Shown one piece after another: positions 1-5,896 of a stretch of 15,211 nt of DNA (positions within the stretch are counted from its first letter, which is position 1; each line of letters starts with the position of its first letter). The stretch covers positions 1-15,211 of the forward strand of contig CAUZSH010000051.1 in NCBI GenBank assembly GCA_963582935.1. The letters run 5' to 3'. The translations under genes and the position numbers were made by a program. This stretch comes from CAUZSH01 sp963582935 (lineage in GTDB: Bacteria > Pseudomonadota > Gammaproteobacteria > Francisellales > Francisellaceae). A model generated the notes under the pieces. The model had not been told where the DNA came from. It searched no databases and worked only from the letters and a program-made list of their open reading frames with translations.

Positions 1-737
1 AATATCCCGCCATAGCCGAGTGTGCCCATTGCCATTAAAACACATAAGAGTGAAATTAATTTATAGCGTTGGAAATAGGACATGAAAGCGCCTGGTTTTT
101 TACGTTTTGCAAGGAGTCTCATAAAATCGGGGGAGTTGTATAAGGCTTGGCGAGAGAAATAACTATGAAAAATAATGATACCCCCAAAAATAAAGGCAAT
201 TCTCCAACCATACATCACGAGTTGTTCAGGTGATAAGTAACTGGTAATAATTGAATGCGTCAATACGGCTGCTAAAACACCCAGCATACCAGAGACTGAA
301 ATTAATCCACATGAAAGGCCGCGCCACTTTTCCGAAAATTCACTGACAATCACAATGGCACCGGACATTTCTCCCCCATATGAAAAGCCTTGAATAATTC
401 TTAAAGTAAACAGCATGGCGATCGCGAATTCGCCAATTAAAGAATAGGAAGGAATGAGTCCAATCACAATGGAACTGATGCTAATGATTAAGATGGTGTA
501 TTGAAATGAAAGCTTTCGGCTATATTTATCGCCAATATTGCCGAAGAGCAAGGCGCCAAATATACGTGCAATATAGCCATTCGCAAAGGCAAAGAAGACC
601 TAGAGAAGCCCCTCATATTGTTGCCCACCAAAAATAGCCCTGTTTAGCTTCAAGGCGAATAAAGCAAATATGTAAAAGTCAAAGGTTTCAAATAGAGTTC
701 CTACGCCAGAAAGTAGAATTAACTTAGATCGTTTCAT
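1..737 (-). pseudogene. MFS transporter (MHS/ProP-like), interrupted by an in-frame TAG, partial
   Basis: Translating the minus strand from the ATG at 737 gives a major facilitator protein of the metabolite:H+ symporter type. The start reads MKRSKLILLSGVGTLFETFD, and codon 46 (600-602) is TAG. The same frame then stays open to the window edge without any indel. After the stop come the classic loop 2-3 motif GNIGDKYSRK and the segment RIIQGFSYGGE, both typical of the ProP/KgtP group, which imports organic acids or osmolytes with protons. About 245 codons are visible; the C-terminal half lies outside the window. The stop falls before transmembrane helix 2, so the 45-residue product could not transport. 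Because only one base is wrong, a recent mutation or a sequencing error is more likely than old decay. Substrate unknown. No good ribosome-binding site precedes the ATG. Confidence 0.8.
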
Positions 738-794
738 ATTTATGGCCGCAATAGATGTGACTTAGCATGTAGATAGTTAAGATGAATTAACGTA

Positions 795-824
795 GATTGT
801 CCATTTGTTTTTTTTGTAACAATC
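795..824. repeat. Small inverted repeat around a T-run in the divergent intergenic region
   Basis: GATTGT at 795-800 is the reverse complement of ACAATC at 819-824, and a run of T fills most of the centre. It lies between the divergent MFS and YpsA-like pseudogenes. It could be a weak hairpin or a protein-binding site. The stem is short and no function is implied. Confidence 0.3.
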
Positions 825-846
825 TGAATTCTCTGTGTGCGTTGAT

Positions 847-876
847 ATGACATGGAGTCATAGTTATGACTATAAT
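847..876 (+). promoter_or_regulatory. Sigma70-type promoter with a palindromic operator-like spacer
   Basis: ATGACA at 847-852 matches the -35 consensus at five of six positions. TATAAT at 871-876 is a perfect -10, and the spacer is 18 bases. Inside the spacer and touching the -10 box is a perfect inverted repeat, AGTCATA-GT-TATGACT, at 856-871. A palindrome there is a classic position for a repressor operator, or for an activator of the MerR type, which binds in a long spacer. The promoter points at the YpsA-like gene that starts at 909. The sequence is directly visible; its regulatory role is inferred. Confidence 0.6.
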
Positions 877-908
877 TTAGCATTGATAATTTGTAATAGG
901 CGTGTTTA

Positions 909-1324
909 ATGAAAATAGTATCTGGCGGTCAAACAGGTGTAGATAGAGGTGCTTTGGATGCAGCTTTAAGTGAAGGAATATCCTGTGGTGGCTGGTGTCC
1001 AGAAGGCAGGCAGAAGATGGCATTATTTCTAAAAAATACCCTTTGCAAGAGCTTATAGGTGGAGATTATTTACAGCGAACGCGTCAAAATGTTATAGATT
1101 CTGATAGAACGTTGATTATATATTTTTCTTATTTATTAGTTGATGCTGATGAAATTGCCACAGAGAGGGCAGCAAAAAGACTCTATAATTTTAGCAAAAA
1201 TTTAGGGCAAGCGCCAACGCTTAATATTGCGGGTCCAAGAGAAAGTATGCATAAGGATGCTTATTGTTATACCCGTAAAGTCATGTCGTTATTTTTTAAA
1301 ATGATAGAAGCTAACGATGATTAG
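909..1324 (+). pseudogene. YpsA-like / putative molybdenum carrier (SLOG superfamily), frameshifted
   Basis: The ATG at 909 opens a protein beginning MKIVSGGQTGVDRGALDAAL, the nucleotide-binding signature of the family annotated as putative molybdenum carrier or circularly permuted YpsA. The frame is normal through CGGWCPEGR, then continues wrongly to a TAG at 1056-1058. The expected continuation, QAEDGIISKKYPLQE, lies in another frame and stays open to the TAG at 1322-1324. It includes the conserved NIAGPRES near the C-terminus. The break sits at GGCAGGCA (1005-1012). Restoring one GGCA unit would give an uninterrupted protein of about 138 residues, so loss of a repeat unit by slippage is the simplest explanation. 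A GTG at 995 could in principle start a 109-residue remnant, but that would lack the glycine-rich binding loop. AGG at 898-900 is a plausible ribosome-binding site. The biological role of this family is unknown. Confidence 0.8.
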
Positions 1325-1471
1325 CAATAAAATTATTGGTGTGATCTGTGATTGGAGAGGCGAATGGAGAGCGCTGAACTATCAACCACAGTCACGACTC
1401 TAATAATAATGGCTGAAGAGTTGTAAATAAATGATTATTTTATAATTTATTCTTTATTTATCAATAGGTTG

Positions 1472-1906
1472 TTATTTAGAGGGTACTTTTTCAGCAATAA
1501 ATGTTGTGGAATAGTAGGAGCAAATTTTAACTTGATCGCCCTTTAATCCACCAGTAATTTCTACGCGCCACAGTGTATCACCAACTTTGGCTTTGCTAAT
1601 CCCATTTTGTGCATCTTCAGTAAGCGTAACGGTCATTCCGATGTATTGTTTTAGTCGATCATTGACGTCATTCGCAGCGGAATGTACACGCCGTTTTTTA
1701 TAAACGATATAAAAGCAGATACAGGAAAGAACCGTTAGGATAGCGGCAATAAAAAGCTGCCAGGTCAATATAATTTCAGGAAACAGAGCGGTGATAGTGG
1801 CCATAATAAAGGCTGAGATGGCAAAAAATAGAAAAAATGTCGTGAATGAAGCCACCTCAGCAATGAGGAACACGCCACCTAAAATTAGCCAGTGCCAGTA
1901 AACCAT
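1472..1906 (-). CDS. NfeD-family membrane protein (YbbJ-like), partner of the adjacent SPFH protein
   Basis: This is a 144-residue inner-membrane protein. Three hydrophobic helices lie at about residues 3-21, 24-44 and 48-69, followed by a basic KKRR stop-transfer patch. From about 87 to 140 there is a small beta-rich OB-fold-like domain (IGMTVTLTEDAQNG, GDTLWRVE). That is the layout of the short NfeD class, like E. coli YbbJ. The gene starts 15 bases after the SPFH gene and has a strong AAGGAGT ribosome-binding site just before its ATG, so the two are surely co-transcribed. NfeD proteins are thought to bind stomatin/SPFH proteins and help organise membrane microdomains or membrane protein quality control; the precise role is not settled. 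The length and arrangement are normal. Confidence 0.88.
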   Translation of the reverse strand: MVYWHWLILGGVFLIAEVASFTTFFLFFAISAFIMATITALFPEIILTWQLFIAAILTVLSCICFYIVYKKRRVHSAANDVNDRLKQYIGMTVTLTEDAQNGISKAKVGDTLWRVEITGGLKGDQVKICSYYSTTFIAEKVPSK

Positions 1907-1921
1907 GTCTGCAACTCCTTT

Positions 1922-2872
1922 CTATTTTCCGATACCCATATCTTTCAGTAATTCCCCAATACCGCCAACAGATCCGATCACACTAGAAGCTTCTAATGGC
2001 ATCATGATGGTTTTGGAGTTCGGTGATGAGGCAACTTGACCCAGCGCGTCAATATATTTTTGAGCAACAAAGTATTGAATTGCTTGAATGTTTCCACTTT
2101 CAATTGCATCGGATACTTGCTTGGTTGCAATCGCTTCGGCAGCTGAGGTTCTTTCAAGTGCTTCCGCTGCACGGAACTTAGCCGCTTTCAATCCTTCAGC
2201 CTCAAGTTCTTGGGTTCTTTTGTCTGCTTCTGCCGCAAGGATGGCTGCTTGCTTGATCCCTTCGGCTTCTAGAATTTGAGATAGCTTAACCCCTTCAGCT
2301 TTTAAGATTTCAGCACGTTTTACACGCTCAGCTTTCATTTGTTGCGCCATGGCATCTAAGAGGTCTTTAGGTGGTGAAATATCTTTAATTTCAACACGAA
2401 CAATTTTAACACCCCATGGGTCCGTTGCTTCATCTAAAACTCTGAGAAGTCTTGCATTAATGCTGTCACGCTTAGAAAGCATTTCATCTAAGTCCATGGA
2501 CCCTAATACAGTACGGATATTGGTAAGGACTAAGTTTTCGAGTGCATAGATAAGATTATTAATGACATATGTCGATTTGCGTGAGTCCAAAACTTGGAAG
2601 TAAGCAACGCCATCGACTTCAACGCTTGCATTATCTTTACTGATAATTTCTTGGCGAGAAACATTTAATACGCACTCTTTGACGTTAACTCTATTTGAAA
2701 CTCTATCCATGATGGGCATGATAAGGTTAAGCCCAGGTCTTAGAGTGGTTTTGTAGCGACCGAAGCGCTCTAAAATGAGCTCATACCCTTGTGGGACGAT
2801 TTTAACCGTGGATGAGATGATGACAACGACTGCAACAATAATGATGACGCCGATAATTAATGATGTGTTCAC
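1922..2872 (-). CDS. qmcA: SPFH/band 7 (stomatin-like) membrane protein, QmcA-like
   Basis: This 316-residue protein has one N-terminal membrane anchor (about 3-25) and then a band 7/SPFH domain with the typical stomatin run IVPQGYELILERFGRYKTTL. A long Ala/Glu/Lys-rich coiled coil follows (about 180-245), with repeated AEG-K units (AEGVKLSQILEAEGIKQA). The tail is glycine-rich. E. coli QmcA has the same build and also sits beside an NfeD protein. These proteins form large oligomeric cages on the membrane and modulate proteases or lipid domains. The start is a GTG at 2872 with AAAGGAA seven bases upstream; the next residues, NTSLIIGVIIIV, lead straight into the anchor, supporting this start. 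It is the first gene of a two-gene operon with nfeD. The assignment to the family is firm; the symbol rests on similarity and the NfeD neighbour. Confidence 0.9.
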   Translation of the reverse strand: MNTSLIIGVIIIVAVVVIISSTVKIVPQGYELILERFGRYKTTLRPGLNLIMPIMDRVSNRVNVKECVLNVSRQEIISKDNASVEVDGVAYFQVLDSRKSTYVINNLIYALENLVLTNIRTVLGSMDLDEMLSKRDSINARLLRVLDEATDPWGVKIVRVEIKDISPPKDLLDAMAQQMKAERVKRAEILKAEGVKLSQILEAEGIKQAAILAAEADKRTQELEAEGLKAAKFRAAEALERTSAAEAIATKQVSDAIESGNIQAIQYFVAQKYIDALGQVASSPNSKTIMMPLEASSVIGSVGGIGELLKDMGIGK

Positions 2873-2907
2873 AGAATATTCCTTTATTACGTTAAATTAC
2901 AGGCGGG

Positions 2908-2913
2908 AGTATA
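2908..2913 (-). promoter_or_regulatory. Candidate -10 box for the qmcA-nfeD operon
   Basis: On the minus strand TATACT occurs 36 bases before the qmcA GTG. A TTGTAC lies upstream but at a 20-base spacing, which is too long for an ideal promoter. This is therefore a -10 candidate only. Confidence 0.3.
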
Positions 2914-2961
2914 AGCGATTTTTGGTGTGTTGAGTACAAATATACAGCAATAACCTTAATT

Positions 2962-3285
2962 TTAAAGGTGTCCTAAAGAGATGGTAAGTTTGTAACGGTG
3001 ATTTTGATGGCTAAGGAGTCCTAGTTTTTCTAGCTCTATGATGGCCCTGCGGACGCAAAAGATAGAGATCCCCAGATTTTCTGAGATATTTTGGAGGTCT
3101 ATTTGTTGCCAATACTTGATAATTTCAAGCGCGACTTGATGAGTGGTATCGTTCTCTATTTTTGCAAATACTCGCAACAAGCTTGCATTCATTAAGACCA
3201 TTTCACCACGAGATGGGGGTTGAGTATCGGGGAACGCAATAACATTATTGCCGTGTGATTCTTTCATGTCGGTTGCACGCTCCAA
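2962..3285 (-). CDS. Small winged helix-turn-helix protein of unknown function
   Basis: The protein is at most 107 residues (TTG start at 3285). An internal ATG at 3265-3267 would give 101 residues and has GGAG 12 bases upstream, inside the first codons of the longer version; I cannot decide between them. The N-terminus (KESHGNNVIAFPDTQPPSRG) is polar and probably disordered. The C-terminal half looks like a winged helix: ALEIIKYWQQIDLQNISENL as helices 1-2, GISIFCVRRAIIELEKLGLL as the turn and recognition helix, and HQNHRYKLT as the wing hairpin. The pattern resembles MarR/GntR-like or replication-type winged helices, but I recognise no specific family. It is divergent from a small secreted protein gene. 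A perfect 10-base palindrome lies just upstream, which would suit autoregulation. There is no ligand or receiver domain. Confidence 0.6.
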   Translation of the reverse strand: MERATDMKESHGNNVIAFPDTQPPSRGEMVLMNASLLRVFAKIENDTTHQVALEIIKYWQQIDLQNISENLGISIFCVRRAIIELEKLGLLSHQNHRYKLTISLGHL

Positions 3286-3288
3286 GGT

Positions 3289-3321
3289 AAGATCTCATAT
3301 GAGCAAGTCTAGCGAAGATCT
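3289..3321. promoter_or_regulatory. Palindromic, operator-like sequence upstream of the winged-helix gene
   Basis: CTCATATGAG at 3294-3303 is a perfect 10-base palindrome. Two copies of AAGATCT (3289-3295 and 3315-3321) flank it with starts 26 bases apart, and the core AGATCT is itself palindromic. The cluster lies immediately upstream of the winged-helix gene start, where an autoregulatory repressor would bind. The symmetry is directly seen; the binding protein is a guess. Confidence 0.35.
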
Positions 3322-3451
3322 GCTATAAACTTAAACATAAAAGGTGTTTTTCCAAACAAAATATTTGAGAATAAAAAAGATGATGTGATAGGTTTTTGAT
3401 TTATAAAAATTTACTATGGTGGAGAGTTGAATTTTTATATTTGGAAATAAG

Positions 3452-3871
3452 ATGAAGTGTATTTATTTTGCCATATTGCTTGCATTCTTACCATTTAGTG
3501 TTTCGGCGGATAATCAGCCTGTAAACCTAGAAAAGTTGGGTTATTCGACTACTCAAATTGTGGTGCCAGTGAATGTGAATCTTACGGAGGTTAATGACCC
3601 AAAGAAGTCAAAATTAGAAATGGCACCGCAGTATTTTGATGGGAATAAAAAGTCATCTACCAATGTCAAAATGACCGTTAGGCCTGGGCGATACTGTAAT
3701 GATATTGCGGGAGGGTGTTATTTTGATCCTTGGCCTGAACAAGGTTTTGGGAATACAGAATATAACCCGAATCAACCTTCTAATATTAATAGAAATATGG
3801 GGCAGAAAGTAAATAATACTTGGAATTCAAATGTTTCCATTGGCATGGAGAGTTCAACAGGAGAAAATTGA
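3452..3871 (+). CDS. Small secreted protein of unknown function
   Basis: The protein is 139 residues with a clear Sec signal peptide: MKCIYFAILLAFLPFSVSA followed by a likely cut before Asp20. The mature part (about 120 residues) is polar, rich in Asn, Pro and Gly. It has two cysteines in YCNDIAGGCYFDPWPEQG (about residues 82-99) that could form a disulfide in the periplasm or outside the cell. The tail is very Asn-rich (NPNQPSNINRNMGQKVNNTW), suggesting a flexible or adhesive surface. There is no lipobox, no membrane segment after the signal, and no enzyme motif I recognise. GGAAA sits just before the ATG as a ribosome-binding site. The gene stands alone: a divergent regulator-like gene precedes it and recA follows after 84 bases. 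It reads as a real gene because of the signal peptide and ribosome-binding site, but the function is unknown. Confidence 0.72.
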   Translation: MKCIYFAILLAFLPFSVSADNQPVNLEKLGYSTTQIVVPVNVNLTEVNDPKKSKLEMAPQYFDGNKKSSTNVKMTVRPGRYCNDIAGGCYFDPWPEQGFGNTEYNPNQPSNINRNMGQKVNNTWNSNVSIGMESSTGEN

Positions 3872-3910
3872 TAAATCATCCTGTCAGACCGCGAGAGTAA
3901 GCATTAATTT

Positions 3911-3919
3911 TGGTATAGT
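3911..3919 (+). promoter_or_regulatory. Extended -10 promoter element for recA
   Basis: TGGTATAGT is an extended -10 motif (TGn-TATAGT) placed 36 bases before the recA start. No -35 match is seen at the usual distance, as is common for extended -10 promoters. No CTGT-N8-ACAG LexA box overlaps it or lies anywhere between 3872 and 3955. Confidence 0.45.
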
Positions 3920-3955
3920 TCGAGGGTAAGTTTTTTCATTCAACAAGAGGCAAAT

Positions 3956-5014
3956 ATGGACAGTAAAAAACAACAAGCATTAGACGCGGCATTTTCTCAG
4001 ATAGAGCGCCAGTTCGGTAAAGGGTCTATCATGAGAATGGGAGATGAAGGGATTGTTAGAGACATTGAGGCGATTTCAACAGGTTCTATTGGTTTGGATG
4101 TCGCTTTAGGGATAGGCGGCTTGCCAAAGGGACGTGTGGTAGAAATTTATGGACCAGAATCTTCTGGTAAAACAACGTTAACCTTGCAAGTATTGGCAGA
4201 GTGTCAGAAAAAAGGTGGTACAGCCGCTTTTATTGATGCAGAGCATGCCTTAGATCCTGTTTATGCAGAAGCATTGGGTGTTAATCTTGATGATTTAATC
4301 GTCTCTCAGCCAGATACCGGTGAGCAAGCACTTGAAATTGTAGATATGTTGGTACGATCCGCTGCGGTTGATGTGGTGGTGATTGATTCTGTGGCAGCCC
4401 TAACGCCAAAAGCAGAGATTGATGGTGATATGGGGGACTCTCATATGGGTCTACAGGCGCGTTTGATGTCTCAAGCTTTACGTAAGCTTACCGCAAACAT
4501 TAAGCGCTCTAATACGCTGGTTATTTTCATCAACCAACTTCGTATGAAAATTGGTGTAATGTTTGGGAACCCAGAAGTAACAACAGGTGGAAACGCCTTG
4601 AAATTCTATGCTTCTGTCCGTATTGAGATTCGTCGTGGTAGCCCCATTAAAAAAGGCGATGAAATTCTTGGAAATGAGACCAAGGTTAAAGTGGTTAAAA
4701 ATAAAGTTTCCCCACCTTTTAAACAGGCTGTATTTGACATTTTATATGGTGAAGGAACCTCGCTTGAAGGCGAGCTAATTGATTTGGGTGTGAAGCATGA
4801 ATTGATTAATAAAGCAGGCGCTTGGTATAGCTATAATGGCGATCGTATTGGTCAAGGTAAGGATAATGTTCGTACTTACCTTAAAGAGCACCCTGAAATG
4901 CGTGATAAGCTTGAAGTTACACTTCGTGAAATTTTATTGCCTGCAAAAAATAAAGCAGGGAAAGATGCACCTAAAAAAGAAAAAGAGGGCGAACTGGAAT
5001 TAAGTGCAAACTAG
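3956..5014 (+). CDS. recA: Recombinase RecA
   Basis: RecA forms ATP-dependent filaments on single-stranded DNA and drives strand exchange in recombinational repair; where LexA exists it also triggers LexA cleavage. The protein is 352 residues, the standard length. The N-terminal polymerisation motif is followed by Walker A GPESSGKTT (66-74), Walker B VVVIDSVAAL (about 140-149), and DNA-binding loop L2 with GNPEVTTGGNALKFYASVR (204-222). The C-terminal tail is acidic and lysine-rich (KKEKEGELELSAN), as in other proteobacteria. GAGG five bases before the ATG is the ribosome-binding site. recX overlaps its last 11 bases, so the two are co-transcribed. The upstream region shows an extended -10 element but no LexA box, so the gene may be constitutive or controlled another way. 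Confidence 0.98.
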   Translation: MDSKKQQALDAAFSQIERQFGKGSIMRMGDEGIVRDIEAISTGSIGLDVALGIGGLPKGRVVEIYGPESSGKTTLTLQVLAECQKKGGTAAFIDAEHALDPVYAEALGVNLDDLIVSQPDTGEQALEIVDMLVRSAAVDVVVIDSVAALTPKAEIDGDMGDSHMGLQARLMSQALRKLTANIKRSNTLVIFINQLRMKIGVMFGNPEVTTGGNALKFYASVRIEIRRGSPIKKGDEILGNETKVKVVKNKVSPPFKQAVFDILYGEGTSLEGELIDLGVKHELINKAGAWYSYNGDRIGQGKDNVRTYLKEHPEMRDKLEVTLREILLPAKNKAGKDAPKKEKEGELELSAN

Positions 5015-5444
5015 CCACAAGTCATATCTTTATTATTTACTTAGCCGGCGAGAATACTCTCGCTTTGAGCTACTCCAAAAATTAAAACAACGTCAAGTCT
5101 CAGAAGAAGAAAGCAATATACTGCTTGATGAACTCATCACTAGTGGATGGCAATCTGATGAGCGTTTTGCCGAATGTTTCTGTCGTGCGCAATTGAGCAA
5201 ACTTCGAGGCTCGAATCGCATTTATCAAGCCATTATGCAAAAAGGGATTGATAAGGATACTTATGAGGCGACGTTATCTGAGCTTGAAGTGAATTGGTCG
5301 CAAGTAGCCCGAGATTGTTACGTTAAGAAATACCGTGTTTATGAGCCAGAAGAGGCTTTGCCTTTTGATGTTCAGCAGAAGCGGATTAAGTATTTAATTG
5401 CTCAGGGTTTTGGCTTTGATGTTTCAAAAGAAGTTGTCGGCTAA
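5004..5444 (+). CDS. recX: Regulatory protein RecX
   Basis: RecX binds RecA filaments and limits their extension and activity. This 146-residue protein matches the family in length and in its repeated three-helix modules. The first carries YYLLSRREYSRFELLQKLKQ, and the middle contains LDELITSGWQSDERFAECFCR, close to the family's LxxLxxxGxLDDxRFAxxxxR pattern, followed by IYQAIMQKGID. The start is a GTG at 5004 inside the end of recA, giving an 11-base overlap typical of recA-recX coupling and a fixed RecX:RecA ratio. No strong separate ribosome-binding site is present, so translational coupling is likely. The end faces a convergent gene only six bases away. Confidence 0.93.
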   Translation: MQTSHKSYLYYLLSRREYSRFELLQKLKQRQVSEEESNILLDELITSGWQSDERFAECFCRAQLSKLRGSNRIYQAIMQKGIDKDTYEATLSELEVNWSQVARDCYVKKYRVYEPEEALPFDVQQKRIKYLIAQGFGFDVSKEVVG

Positions 5445-5453
5445 AATATTTTA
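5442..5453. terminator. AT-only palindrome spanning both convergent stop codons
   Basis: TAAAATATTTTA is a perfect 12-base palindrome that contains the recX stop codon on one strand and the stop of the convergent membrane protein gene on the other. It might act as a very weak two-way transcription stop, but it has no GC stem, so the assignment is doubtful. Confidence 0.2.
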
Positions 5454-5726
5454 AGACTTACAGCATTTAGATAAACAGCAATATATCAGCATTGCAATAA
5501 GCACAAAAAAGAAAGCATCAAAGAAAGCCCATACTGCACCAATGATGCTCCCTAGAAACGTAGGCGCATAACCGATATAAATAGAGCTAAATAATCCAAC
5601 CATCGCTAGGCCATAACCACATAACCATGCGAGTATTCCCATTACAAAAACACCAAGTGCCCAGGTTAACCCAATTGCAAAAGAAGCTTTTATATAACAT
5701 GTTTTATTCTCGCAGTTACTTGACAT
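5451..5726 (-). CDS. Small holin-like membrane protein of unknown function
   Basis: The protein is 91 residues and mostly hydrophobic, with helices at about 13-35 and 56-84 and a semi-hydrophobic stretch between them. The core, GLTWALGVFVMGILA then SSIYIGYAPTFLGSIIGAVW, resembles a family of small bacterial membrane proteins that databases often call 'bacteriophage holin', though they occur singly in chromosomes without any phage genes. Here too there is no lysin or phage gene nearby, so a lysis role is unproven. Five cysteines flank the membrane part (Cys5, Cys10 near the start; CC at 83-84 and CC at 88-89 near the end), which is unusual. GGGG seven bases before the ATG serves as ribosome-binding site, and TGGTATTAA on the minus strand (5747-5755) is a possible extended -10. 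Membrane location is well supported; function is not. Confidence 0.7.
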   Translation of the reverse strand: MSSNCENKTCYIKASFAIGLTWALGVFVMGILAWLCGYGLAMVGLFSSIYIGYAPTFLGSIIGAVWAFFDAFFFVLIAMLIYCCLSKCCKS

Positions 5727-5850
5727 AGTAGCACCCCACTAACTTGTTAATACCAATGCTAATTTAAGTACAAACTTATATAAAATACAAGTATATTGAT
5801 GAAACTTTAAAAAAATATCTAAGAATACACAATCAAATAATCAGCTTGAA

Positions 5851-5859
5851 TGTTATAAT
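5851..5859 (+). promoter_or_regulatory. Extended -10 promoter element for ruvB
   Basis: TGTTATAAT combines a perfect TATAAT with the upstream TG of an extended -10 element, 37 bases before the ruvB ATG. There is no good -35 box, which an extended -10 can do without. It indicates that ruvB has its own promoter rather than being read from ruvA. Confidence 0.5.
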
Positions 5860-5896
5860 TTAGATATTACCTTACCTGTACTGTGTAGCTTACATC

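Noticed and set aside
1310..1325. GCTAA-CGATGA-TTAGC hairpin at the end of the YpsA-like gene as a terminator
   Set aside because: The stem has only five pairs and no T-run follows, so it does not support termination.
1420..1475. AATAAAT/ATTTATT inverted repeat downstream of nfeD as a terminator
   Set aside because: The stem is seven A-T pairs only, in a very AT-rich stretch where such repeats occur by chance.
3881..3896. CTGTCAGACCGCGAGA as a LexA box for recA
   Set aside because: Only the first half-site CTGT matches; the second half should be ACAG but is GAGA.
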